Origin: Prillingera fragicola
Lineage: Eukaryota; Basidiomycota; Tremellomycetes; Trichosporonales; Trichosporonaceae
Length of the DNA stretch: 64,000 bases
NCBI GenBank assembly: GCA_002335605.1
Contig: BEDY01000006.1
Coordinates: 496,001 to 560,000 of the forward strand
Reading direction: 5' to 3'
Shown here: one piece after another, positions 1 to 10,585 of the stretch
Numbering within the stretch: position 1 is the stretch's first letter
Layout: each line of letters starts with the position of its first letter
The notes under the pieces: generated by a model
Database searches by the model: none
The model's input: the letters and a program-made list of their open reading frames with translations, nothing else
What the model was told of the DNA's origin: nothing
Position numbers and translations under genes: made by a program

Positions 1-2993
1 GCAATGAGGTCAAGAGGATGAAAACAGTCCGAGGACCAGTTTAGAGCTGTAATGTTTGCCTTGAGTGCGTTTGTATTGTCGGAACGCTTGCTTGAAAACG
101 GGCCCGAGACGGAACAGATCACCGCTAGAAAACGAGCGTGTTGACGAACAAGAGGGGAATTGACCACTTGACTGTGAGACTATTTGTGCTTTCTGTTTCC
201 TCTCCGTAGTGACATGGACATGACTGTGTCTCCCCGACGACAAGAACTGGTCCCCACGGACCCCTGAGCTCGTAGGGGAATCTTGCGTTCCCGCATCGAA
301 GATCAGTCGCTCCGCCCAGTACACTAACAAGTCATGGACATTGTCGTGTGCTGCGGCCGCCCTTGTGCCTGCCGTACCAAGACAATCAGCGATCAGTGAC
401 GTTATGTCCCAGAGACCGTCAACGCCGCTGTGGCCTGCAGGGGGTAGCTGTGCATCCGTACGCCCACACCACCACGAAGCAATGGGCATCGGTGCCCGCG
501 CTTCCTTTGGACGGGTGTGTCCGGTGGTGGTTCCCGTTGGATCGGTGGATCATGCCGTTAAGCAGCAGGGCAGCCAGGGTAGAAGCTCGCAACTAGCGAC
601 GCGTTGTTCATGCCTCACTCATCGCCGCAGCCGACCGCAGGTAACGTGTCAGCAGACTCTGTCTCCGTGCAAGCTATCTTTGGCTGCTGAAGGCCAACTG
701 GTCACTCTTCATGTCGCGGAAGCTCGGGCCGCTCGCGATGGCTGGCAACGAACAGGCTGGCGAATGTTCTGTCGCCTGTCACGGGGAGGTGTGCACGGGA
801 TGGCTGTTGCCCCAGCTTGCAACGACTGGTTGCTGGAATGCGGGCATCGTTGGCTGGGCGAGGCGAGAGCCAAGGGGTCGTGTGCTGACACAGCGGGCAC
901 ACGGGATCGACCAATCTACGGCCAGAGGATGGTCAAGGAGAGCACAAGAGGCCAAGGGGACGACACTGTTGTTGTAATCTGACACGGCTCTGCCCTGATC
1001 TCAAGTCAACCCTGGGAGCTGTTTGCGGCCTTGGAGGGGGTTTCTACATGAACGCCAGTCAAATTCCCATGTCCTTGCATTGGCGTTGCTGTTCGTCTGT
1101 GGGAAGCAGAAAGCTTGAGTAGCGAGAGAATGGTTGTGTTTGGGAAAGAAGCATACTGCACGCGACCCTGTCTTTTTCCTCTTTACGTTCCCGGTGCCTG
1201 CGGGCAGTCCCATCCGACGCGCCGAGCCATGGACACGCGTGCACGATTCGTATACTGGGATATCTGGATGCTCTGTTCCTTTGCCCTTCCACACATGGAT
1301 GCACAATGCCCTGGTACCCAGTGCAGATGCTTGGGAACAGGGCGAAAGTTTCATGTTCTCCAGCAAACTGCGCTTGGGCTGGCACAACCGTCGGCAAAAG
1401 CTAGCGACTACGAAAGCCCTAACTCTCCACCTGCGCAATCACTGTTCCGCGCCAGCCTTCTGTCCGTTGGGTACGCAGGCCCACAGATTCCTTAGCGCCG
1501 AGCGGCCCGACACTTGATACTTGCATTCCTGAAGTATTGCCGCGCGGAGTCCGTCAGTAGTAGTAGGAGCGACCCCATCTTGATTGCGGCGGCGTCGAAT
1601 CCGAATGGTGGTGTTCCGAGATCATCATTCGTCTACGTGGGCACCGGCCGGTGGATCACCCAAATTGTAGTACAACGTTTTCCTATTGTTCTGCAGTACA
1701 TTCCAGCCAGTGCGTCGCACGTTACTGAGCATTCGTTTCACAAGAGAGCTAGCGCTATTGAACAGTATTCCCTCGTTGCTGCTAAACATTCCCACACCTG
1801 GTGATCAATTTGACGACCATGGCAACCACAAACATAGCTCTCAGAGCTTAAAGTGTTCGGGGTTGGATCTGGGGACGATTGCTGTGCTCGAGAGTTTAAG
1901 TTGTGCAGAAACCAGCAGAACATGCTTGCACATGGCCAGATGAGTGTGCCGAGATGTGCGAGTTGTGGCGCTTCACCGCGGATGGCCTTACAGTCACATG
2001 AGAGCTCAGTGCTCAGTGAACAAACACCTTGCGGTTCGTGCGGCGCAGACTGCCCAACTGCTTACGCGACACACGTCAGGGCGTCGCTTCCGTCGTTCCG
2101 ACAAGGCGGTCTTGGGTGGCCGTGCGCAGCACACAGCGACAGCGTATCTGAAACCCATGTTCAGCGTCACGCTCGTTTGCCCACCTGTGAGGAATGTGCG
2201 TCTGTGATTGATCAAAACACTATTGAGCGTGTGAACTTCAAGTTTCAAGATCTCAAAAAGCCACAAGTGTGGCCATCATGCAGAGCCACACAGCCACAAT
2301 CCTAGCGGTGTTCGAGCCTTCCAGACACAGAGTTCGTTTTCAGCAGGGGGATGGATAAATATTTAGTCACAGGTTCAATCTGACGGTCAACCACAGCAAC
2401 ATCTGCTGTGCTTGGTAGTCAATTGCGCTCATCCGTTCAAGGTTTTGTCGTTTCGGTTTGCCGTTGCCCGGATATGGTTGCGAAGAGGCGGTGTGTGCCT
2501 TGATGTGGCAGATGCTGCCACGGCCGTCGACAGTCAAGTATAACGCTGGCAGTCAGTTGCCCAAGTATTGCTCTCGCATTGTTTATACTGACGTGCATGT
2601 CCTTGTTGTGCTGTACATTTTGCGGCAGCTGGCATTCGCCACTGCCACCCACCGCTTTATCAACTTGGTTGTGGCACTTGCCGAACTTAGCCATCATTGC
2701 CTTGGCTCGGGGCAGGCTACATCCTGCGTATTCTGGTTATTTCTCCCTTAGCCATCAAGCCCAGGCCAGTGTTTCTGCAAGAGCTTACAGTCGCGTCCTA
2801 CTCCACATTCAGCTCGCCGTGGATTGATAAACGGATGTCCCACAATCTGATGACCAGCACCAGGCACAATGAGCCACTGACGTCAGGCTCCCAATCCGTC
2901 CTCTTCACATGGCCAGCGGCGATCGTCAACTTTCAGCAAACGTCCTCCTTCACTTTGACCGCAGGAGGTACAGCCTCAATCACCCACTTGACC
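1..2993. other. Gene-poor stretch, no supported gene
   Basis: Open frames of 60-213 codons occur on both strands, but none shows a recognisable domain, the C-ending codon bias of the neighbouring genes, or a chain of frames joined by plausible short introns. The longest (341-982, plus) reads as random composition rich in R, S, C and H. No repeat, tRNA or transposon signature was seen. The last few hundred bases should contain the promoter of the AAA ATPase gene that follows. Confidence 0.5.
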
Positions 2994-4712
2994 ATGAAAG
3001 CTATTTGGTCACTCATTGCTCTACCGTTACTGTTTTCCGCGACAGCCTCGCCTGCGGATCCCTCATTCCTCCTACAGCAAGTCTGGCAGACGGCCAGTGC
3101 CTCGGCACTGAAGGGCAAGAGCCAGCTTCACGAGGTGGCTGAAACCTATGCGAGCCATTGTAAGGCAGAGGCAAGGCAGTGTGCTGATCATTTGTTACCG
3201 GGAAGCGCTCCGACACCGACTTGCATCTTCAGCAAGCTATCAGCGAAATCTACAAAGGCAGCGAGGTCGTGGTCACCAATGATCGCCAGTTCCGCCTTAC
3301 CGAGTATGCGGCTGCGCATCCTCACGAGATTGCAATGAAGGAGAATGAAGGAACTGTCAAGCGGCTCAACATGATTACTGGGCGCCGCCGGGACGACAAC
3401 GCTCACATCGTGCGCGATATCTGGTACGCGACCTATGATCTTGCTTTCGGAGATGCCGAGTACACTGCAATCATGGCCAAGGTAATGCTTCTATTAGATT
3501 ACACTGTTCTGACAAGCTCAGTGGATGGAAAACATGGGTCCTGTTACTCAATGGCATATTATCAGCAAGGCCAAGCATGTGCCAGCCGTTGACACGCTTG
3601 TACTGGCGGTCACGCGGTGGGCAGCAGACTTTACCAAAGCCATCCTGGTGTACGAGTTCTTCCAGTGGAGGCTCGACTACGCTTTGTGGGACGCGGTTCA
3701 GAAAGCGAGCTGGGACGATGTCATTCTCGATGAGGCCTTTAAAAAGGACCTGAAGGAGGACTACCGGACATTTTTCTCATCAGAAAAGGTGTACCACGAC
3801 CTCGGCGTCCCATGGAAGCGCGGACTTATCTTCTATGGGCCGGCCGGCAACGGCAAGACTATTTCGCTCAAGGCCATGATGAAGGATGCTGGGGCGCCTA
3901 CGCTCTATGTCAAGTCTCTGGGCCGACAAATGGTGTCTGGAGAGTACTGTAAGCTGCTACTATGTTGGGCTGGAACTGATCATGTCAGCACTTCGTCAAG
4001 TGTTTACGCGTGCGCGAAAGGAGGCACCATGTGTGTTAATCTTCGAGGACATCGACTCCGTCATCGACGATAGTAATCGCGCCTTCTTCCTCAACGAAGT
4101 AGACGGTCTTGAGGAGAATGACGGAATCCTGCTTGTGAGTCTGCGCTATGCCTGCGACCTGCCCGCTGACTCGGGCAGATCGGCACAACCAACCACATTG
4201 AACGTCTCGATCCAGCGCTTGCGAACCGTCCGTCGCGCTTTGACCGCAAATAGTGAGTGGTCTGCTTACTGCCTTTGCTTACTGGCAGCAAATTTGACAA
4301 CCCCACTGAAGAAGAACGCAAGCTCTACGGCAAGTACTGGCAGCACAAGCTCGCCAAGTCGGACAAGATTGACTTCCCCGACTCGCTCGTTGATGAAATC
4401 GCTTCGAAGACGGACAAGTTCTCGTTTGCCTACATGAAGGAGGCCTTGTGAGTAGTTCTGGATTGCATTGGTCAGTAGATATCCTAACGTCGAAGCGTGA
4501 GTACCCTCCTCATGATGGCCGCGCACGGCGACAACACCGACTTTGGCAAGATCATCCTGGAGCAGATCGAAAAGCTTCGTGAGCACGTCGGTGACGAGGA
4601 CGCTCGCGCTGCAGTACCAATGGGAGTCCGTACTGGGTTCAGCGATGAAGGCGGAGAAATGGGCTACATGGGCACGGACGACTTCATGGCCTACGACATG
4701 GGCAGTGGATAA
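2994..4712 (+). CDS. AAA+ ATPase, spliced, N-terminus uncertain
   Basis: A single-domain AAA+ ATPase; these enzymes use ATP hydrolysis to remodel proteins. Proposed exons: 2994-3159, 3237-3481, 3522-3948, 3989-4134, 4179-4252, 4289-4447, 4496-4712 (477 aa). The last five junctions are firm because frame and motifs continue across them. Walker A GPAGNGKT lies near residues 243-250, Walker B VLIFEDID near 295-302, followed by a sensor-1 GTTNH and an arginine-finger segment RPSRFDRK. The C-terminus is acidic and glycine-rich. The first exon starts with a hydrophobic leader (MKAIWSLIALPLLFSATAS) that resembles a signal peptide or organelle signal, which is unusual for this fold. The 3160-3236 intron is the only frame-compatible choice with a good donor, but its acceptor is weak, so the N-terminal 60-80 residues are provisional. 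It resembles Bcs1/Fidgetin-type AAA modules; substrate and compartment are unknown. Confidence 0.8.
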
Positions 4713-5751
4713 TGCTTGCAAATGCCCACCAGAAGCTCAAGCCCGTTGTAAGCAGGACGAGATGAATATGTATGCCTAGACGTGTACATGCATGACGCTG
4801 GTGGATGTGAGACGGGCGACGAACATGGCTGATGAATACTGACGACGATCGCCCGTTCCGCGCGTTGATGAGAGCCTCGTATTGGGGCCAGGCGGCCGTG
4901 TACACACAATCGCGGCTGCCGTTCTTGGTTTTCCTTTGCCCCACACCCTCCCCCCTTTTTGCTTTTAGCTGGGTCTTTCCTCACGTATGCTTGCCTGGTG
5001 CACCTACGCATTGACTTGAGCCCAAGGTCCACGCGAGCTCTACCCCCAGCTGATGGTCCAGCTCCGACCTTGTACGGCAGAAGCATTCAGTTACTGAGGC
5101 CCTTCCCCTGGCAGGTGGACGCTGCAGAGCCTCCAAGACACACGTGCATCCGGCTTTGCCTTGCCTTCACACCCAGCATCTTCCTGACTTACTCCAGCCC
5201 CTCAACGGCACAGGTTCTCCTCGGACAGTTTATCGAGCGGCGATAGCGTCGTCGATGAGAGTGCATGGCGGGATTGCCTCTTGCCGACTGTACTCCTCCT
5301 ATCCCTTCATTCGTTCTAGTACCTTTGCCCGCCAATGTCATGTCAGCAGCAGCAGAGCCGTTTCTTCACTTCTGTCTCCCCTGCCTCTAGACACGGGACA
5401 ATCTGTCCTTGGTGGCCATGGCTACGTGCATCTGGACAAGGGGTCTTCTATCGTCATTCACAGGCTGTTCTGCCCGAGTAGCCAGCCGATTAGATGGTGT
5501 TCCTTGAGGACATTGATACTCGAAAGCGCTACGTCTGGGCTGGGGATGGCGGACTTCTATTCGCTTGCCAAGCGTATCATCGACTGCGGATGGCTTAGAA
5601 GAACGGTCCAGATGTACTTGTTGACGGCATGTGAGGCAGCATCGTTGGACAATGTCGTTCCGCCCTTCCCGCGTTCGGGTGATACACGTCATCTTTTAGC
5701 CAGCCTTCTACAATCTTACTCTTCCTCTTCCACCCTACACCTCTTCGCAAC

Positions 5752-5976
5752 ATGCCGACCATTGCTGCCAGATTACACACTGGCGGGGAGATTGAACCGC
5801 ACGCCGGCAGCCTGCTGACTGACACTCACTCTAACCGCGAGGGTCCACAGGTACCCATCATCCGCGAGGATGGTTTGACTTGGCAGCACAGAAGTAGTTC
5901 GCCATCCACACTCTCGCGCACAACGTCCCCCATGACCATCATCCGGCCTCCCGTCGTAGGAACGTTAGAGGATTAA
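5752..5976 (+). CDS. Weak candidate small ORF, 74 aa
   Basis: The ATG is preceded by a pyrimidine-rich leader ending ctcttcgcaac, which resembles the 5' leaders of the confirmed genes here. The product is hydrophilic, with no signal peptide, membrane segment or recognised domain, and ends in PPVVGTLED. The leader is the only supporting evidence; codon bias is weak. It could be a small orphan gene, a fragment of a decayed gene, or chance. Confidence 0.2.
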   Translation: MPTIAARLHTGGEIEPHAGSLLTDTHSNREGPQVPIIREDGLTWQHRSSSPSTLSRTTSPMTIIRPPVVGTLED

Positions 5977-6822
5977 ACGGTTGTGCCTCACGTTTCTTGC
6001 ACATACTAAAAGACACCTCAACGTAACTGATGTGGCATCAACCCACTACCGGCCACGTAACCTTCATCGAGCCGCGCCGCCGGTTGCGTCCGCAGCAGCT
6101 GCCAAGCAGCACTTTAACAGGTCTTCCCGGTCAGTGGGGGCATGTGATGAGCGAGAATTGGAGTCTTGTCCTGGCGCAGTCCGGGCAGGTGGCCTGTGGC
6201 AGGTTCAATGTTGGGATTAATGAGTGACAAGCAAAGCTCATTTGATTACCGTAGCCAGCAGCATACGCCAGCTAGGAGAATAGCTAACGTCCCTCTCAAG
6301 AATTCTCTGATACAGTCAAGTTACGAGCCAAAACCAAGAAGCAGGCAAACTCACTGCCCGGCCGAACGCAGTGCCAAGACGCTATTCAACATCCCAGCCA
6401 CCCCCTAGACCTTGGCTTGAGCGAACGCTCTCCTGAGAGAATCATGTTCCCACGACTTCCGGAACTCAATCTCCAGAACCCCGCGTGTATCCCTCCACAC
6501 CTACCATTCCGCTCGAACGTCATGCCACTCATCTGGAGTCGACAGGTCCCGGCTTGGCGGCGATCCGCTTCATGACGAGTCGCCAGTCGTCCCACTAGAT
6601 TGTGGCACTCCACCCACTGTTCGAGGGAGTTTGATAATGGGAACAACGTTTGCGTCCCGTGTTTCGCCAAGTGCTTTCTCTGATGGAGTACACATGACTG
6701 GCTCGAGAACAATCACTCAAATTACGAGATCGGTGGGATGAGGCGGGCAAGCCGTCGAACGTGCTTCTAATGAACTACTTCTGGAAGTCAACGGACTCTG
6801 TCGCAGAGCGCCCTCGATTTGT

Positions 6823-6831
6823 GCATAAAAG
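6823..6831 (+). promoter_or_regulatory. TATA-like element of the secreted peptide gene
   Basis: The sequence cataaaagg lies about 60 bp upstream of the ATG at 6890, a typical position for a TATA-type promoter of a regulated secreted-protein gene. Assigned by position and sequence only. Confidence 0.4.
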
Positions 6832-6889
6832 GAGACTGTCTGGACCGTCTCAAAGCTGTATCCGTCAAGTTAACTCTCGACTCTCAGCA

Positions 6890-7456
6890 ATGATCTTTAC
6901 CAAGCTCTTCGCCCTCTGCGCCCTTGGTGCTGCCGTCCTGGCCAACCCTCTCCCGGACGCCGACCCTTTCGCGCTCTCTGCCATTGACTCATCGGTCCTC
7001 GTTGCCCGCCACATTGCTATCCGTGACAACGCCACAGAGTACAAGCCCGAGACTGCTGCCGAGGAGACTGCCAAGGACGGTGGCCTTCCCGACGACGAGC
7101 TCAAGCAGCTCCGCGACTTTGCTGCGGCCAATGGACTTGACCCCGACGCTCACATCTCGACCAACGATGGTGTCCTCACTACCACCTTGGAGCTCGCCGA
7201 GCTCGTCAAGACCCAGTCCAAGAAGCGCGGCGAGATTGAAGCCCGCTGGTTCTTCCATGGCTCCCTCCGCCGTCACTGGTATGTCTGGGAGATGCGCTGC
7301 CCGGGCTCGCGTCGCTGGCACTCGTGCCACAATGGCGGATGCCGCTGCGGACCCCACGGAAACGTCCTTGGCTGCCACTACAACAACTACTGGCGTTGCT
7401 CTCCTCGAGGCTGGGGCCACTGCTACTGCACTTGGCGCCGTTACTCGTCCTGGTAG
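6890..7456 (+). CDS. Secreted cysteine-rich peptide precursor, Kex2-type processing
   Basis: An intronless ORF of 188 aa. Residues 1-18 form a clear signal peptide (MIFTKLFALCALGAAVLA). Residues 19-110 are an acidic pro-region with no cysteine and an N-glycosylation sequon (NAT, 47-49). KKR at 111-113 is a classic Kex2 dibasic site. The remaining 75 residues are strongly basic and rich in W, R, H and G, with eight cysteines at 137, 146, 151, 153, 162, 170, 178 and 180, enough for four disulfides. This layout (signal, acidic pro-region, KR, compact cationic Cys-rich core) is shared by secreted fungal antimicrobial peptides, some toxins and effectors, but I recognise no specific family, so no activity is assigned. 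The start is fixed by the signal peptide; the same frame extends upstream to 6761 but that part is the promoter. Confidence 0.85.
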   Translation: MIFTKLFALCALGAAVLANPLPDADPFALSAIDSSVLVARHIAIRDNATEYKPETAAEETAKDGGLPDDELKQLRDFAAANGLDPDAHISTNDGVLTTTLELAELVKTQSKKRGEIEARWFFHGSLRRHWYVWEMRCPGSRRWHSCHNGGCRCGPHGNVLGCHYNNYWRCSPRGWGHCYCTWRRYSSW

Positions 7457-7919
7457 ACACTAGGTCAGAGCTGTGGCATCTACATGCCCGCCCCAGAGTG
7501 AGTGCCACAGCCGCGAACATAAGTGCCACACGTGCGGTAAGCGGCCACCGAGGAACATCCTTTTCAGTGACCGAGATGGTTAGCTGTGACGGAGGAGGTT
7601 CAGCTAGGCAGATGAAGGTGTATATAGTGAAATGGACTATTTGAAGAAAATAAGTATGAATCGCGTTGCAGCAGAACAAAAACAGAATGCGGAGTCCATG
7701 AACAGCCCGGACGTGTTTCAGTCACCAAGCCATGTGCGTCATTTCACAGTTACGTAATATGATGTGCACCGCCTCGTCAGAGCCGCGGCCAAGAGAATGC
7801 CGCGTGTGGTCAGCCTCGTCATCGAACCGAACGCGGTTCTCTCATTCCCATCTCTGAGCAAGTCTCCTTCTCTCATCGTCAACCTTTCACTCCACTCCAT
7901 CCAACTCTCAAGGACAAAC
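7457..7919. other. Intergenic, 3' region and promoter of vWA gene
   Basis: 463 bp with no coding signal. The last 60 bp are CT-rich (catctctgagcaagtctcct and similar), a typical leader for the gene starting at 7920. Confidence 0.5.
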
Positions 7920-9723
7920 ATGGGATTCGCTTCAAAGCTCGGTAGGCATCCTCAAGCTCTGCAGTAGTGTAGCTGTAGCAGCAGCTCACAATACACAGCA
8001 CAGGCCAACGCAGCTGGTGGTGCCGCCCCCGGTGGTGCCGCACCCGGTGGTATGGGAGGCGCGCCTCCGCAGGGACAGTACGGCCAACAGCCCGCCCAGG
8101 GCCAGTATGGTCAGCAGCCTCAGCAGAACCAGTATGGCCAGCAGCAGGGTGCTTACGGCGCCACAGGCGGAGCTGGTGGTCCCCCCGGCGGTGTTGGTAG
8201 CCCGTACGGGCAGCCCGCGGCACAAGGCCAGGGTCAGTATGGCCAGCAGCCTCAGCAAGGACAGTACGGCCAGCAGCCTCAGCAGGGACAGTACGGCCAG
8301 CAGCCCCAGCAGGGACAGTACGGCCAGCAGCCCCAGCAGGGACAGTATGGTCAGCCCGCTGGCGGCCAGACTGGTGCCTACGGCGCTGCCCCCGGCGGTG
8401 CTCACGGTGGTGCCCCCGGCGGCGCTGCTCCCGGCGGCGGCGGTGTTGATGTCAACTACGTTACCCAGACCCTCCAGAACTGTGTTCGCGACGTGAGTAG
8501 AGACGCATTTGCCTTCGCTGACGGGTTAGCAACACCTCCAGGGCTTCTTCCGCGACCCCAGCGCTGTCGTTCCCATTGCCCAGCGCGTTGTCCAGTCTGG
8601 GGCCCTCCAGAAGCTTGCCTCGATGTGGAAGCTTCCTGTTGAGCTCGCAACCGATCTCGCCAAGATTGCGCTCTTCGACGTTGTTGTCCTTGTTGACGAC
8701 TCGGGTTCGATGGCCTTTGAGCAGAAGGGCGAGCGTATCGAGGACCTCAAGATGATTTTGGGCAAGGTTGCCTCTGCGTGCGCTCTATTCGACCACGACG
8801 GTATCCAGGTCCGCTTCCTTAACTCGAATGTCCAGGGCAACAACATCACGTCGGAGCAGGCTGCACTCCAGCTTGTCCAGCAGATCCAGTTCAGTGGTCT
8901 CACCCCCCTTGGCACGTCGCTCGACACCAAGATTCTCCAGCCTCTCCTCCTCGGCCCTGCCCGCTCCAACTCGCTCAAGAAGCCTCTTCTTGTCATTGCC
9001 ATTACCGATGGTGCCCCCGCTGGCGAAGCGACCAACAAGAGTATGCAGCTGAATAGTAGAGATTGGCGCTAACTCTGCCAGTCAACCAGGTCATTGCCGC
9101 GGCCAATCAAGCCCTCCAGAGCACCCCTTGTGAGTTGAAAGTTGCCGGAGGTGCCTCGTTCAAGTAGCCGAGCTGAGACCACAGACGGACCTGACGCCGT
9201 GTCGTACCAGCTCTCGCAGGTCGGTAACGACAAGGGTGCCCAGAAGTTCCTTTCGTCGCTCGACGACGACCCCACCATTGGCCGCCTCATTGACCAGACC
9301 ATGGACTTTGAGTACGAGCAGGAGCAGATGCAGCAGAAGACTGGCGAGCTTCTCACCCCCGAGATGTGGCTCATGAAGCTGCTCCTTGGACCCATCGACA
9401 CAGCGTACGACAGCAAGGACGAGTCTGGCGGCCCCGCGCCCCCTCCTCCTGGACAGCACGGACAGCAGGGCCAGTACGGACAGCCCCAGCAGGGCCAGTA
9501 CGGTCAGCCTCAGCAGGGCCAGTACGGTCAGCCCCAGCAGGGCCAGCAGGGCCAGTACGGTCAGCCTCAGCAGGGCCAGTACGGTCAGCCTCAGCAAGGC
9601 CAATACGGCCAGCCCCAGCAGGGCCAATACGGTCAACCCCAGCAGGGTCAGTACGGCCAGCCTCAGCAGGGCCAGTATGGACAGCAGCAGGGCCAATACG
9701 GCCAGGGTGGCTACGGCCGCTAA
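7920..9723 (+). CDS. von Willebrand A-domain protein with Q/G/Y-rich repeat arms
   Basis: Exons 7920-7941, 7999-8492, 8542-9040, 9082-9129, 9185-9723 join in frame (533 aa). After MGFASKLA, residues about 9-165 are low complexity, built on QYGQQ/PQQGQYGQ units with G/A/P-rich spacers. A vWA domain follows, with the metal-binding MIDAS motif DDSGSM and a downstream TPLGT and ITDGAP that fit its second and third metal loops. The domain ends in a charged helix (EYEQEQMQQKTGELL), then a second repeat arm of about 90 residues of GQYGQPQQ ends in GGYGR. There is no signal peptide or membrane segment, so it is probably cytosolic or nuclear. vWA domains bind protein partners through a bound metal; the Q/G/Y arms resemble prion-like sequences that drive condensation. 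The combination suggests a scaffold or stress-responsive assembly factor, but this is inference. Confidence 0.85.
8232..8358 (+). repeat. 27-bp tandem repeat in vWA gene, N-terminal arm
   Basis: Near-identical units of about 27 bp (cagcctcagcagggacagta type) encode GQYGQQPQQ. Four to five successive copies are visible; more degenerate copies extend upstream to about 8070. The repeats are in frame, so copy-number change would lengthen or shorten the protein without frameshift. Confidence 0.85.
9462..9705 (+). repeat. 24-bp tandem repeat in vWA gene, C-terminal arm
   Basis: About nine units of 24 bp (cagggccagtacggtcagcc type) encode QGQYGQPQ. The third-base differences between units are mostly C/T, so the protein repeat is better conserved than the DNA. 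The array ends in QQGQYGQGGYGR and the stop. Confidence 0.85.
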
Positions 9724-10585
9724 GCGTCGAGTGGTTGTAGATGCGTTCGTGTGATTAAAATGCAGCAGAAGTCTCTTGGCGTAGCGAAAGTGTCCCTATA
9801 CATGGTAGTGGATGCAAGTGAATGCAGTACCACCACGGCCAACACGCCGCGCCCAGAAGATAAGGAGTGGAGGTGCCCACCTGTGAATGTGGCAAAACTA
9901 GTTCCGTTATTTGATGTTTTTGCCACCCAATTACGAACTGTATGATGGATCGGCATCTTGGTTGTGCATACGACGTCGCGTGCATTCCGAGTGTGCAGGG
10001 CGAGCCAAGAGCCCGAAGATGAAGCCTAGTGGACGGTGCGGACTTGGTAGAGGCCGCTCTCATACACTGGTACGTCAAGTTGAGGTTTGGAGCTCGCGTT
10101 TCGCTCAGCCTAGACGTGAAATCTGCCACTGATCGGCAGATCGACGGATCGGCATCTGCATGCCGAAAGAGTTGGTCAACGATGCTAGGCTTGCGGTCAT
10201 GACCGCTCCTGCATCGTCACTACTCTCACCTTTTGCAGTGCTGCTGCATGGTGGGGCGAACGCCGCAGGATCCGACCGGATTCGGGCTCGTCCGAAGACA
10301 GCGCAGCATTTGCCAACGTCCAAGGAACAAGTCAGTCACGTGGGGCCGAGTCCTCACCGTAGCCCAGTTCAGTGTTTTGGATTCGGAACCACCCATCTCA
10401 CATCTGCACTCCTGCACTCTCCTGCTGCACATGCTCGTACTACTCTCACTACCCGCCCACTCCAGCCCCATTCGTGCAGAACTGCAAGGGCAGCATGGGT
10501 AGTGGAACAATGATGCACAACTGTTGTAACAGTCACTCACTCACGAAACATACTACTTCTCACGTTCTGCGCAAGGTGAACAGCC
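9724..10585. other. Intergenic with a short inverted repeat
   Basis: No coding signal. A perfect 7-bp inverted repeat (atctgcc ... ggcagat) sits at about 10121-10141, followed by partly related atcgg/cgatc motifs to 10165. The 3' part should contain the promoter of the DUF1275 gene. Confidence 0.45.

Larger units (their letters stand above)
4713..6889. other. Intergenic, mostly featureless
   Basis: About 2.2 kb between the AAA ATPase stop and the secreted peptide start. Long overlapping frames exist (for example 5144-5818, plus) without domain content or codon bias. The only candidate with a gene-like leader is the 74-codon ORF at 5752 listed separately. The last 150 bp are the promoter of the secreted peptide gene. 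Confidence 0.5.

Noticed and set aside
341..982. 213-codon ORF in the left gap
   Set aside because: No codon bias, domain, leader or intron support; composition looks random.
9462..9705. CRISPR-like array in the 24-bp repeats
   Set aside because: The units are contiguous, in frame and code a Q/G/Y-rich peptide, so this is a coding repeat.
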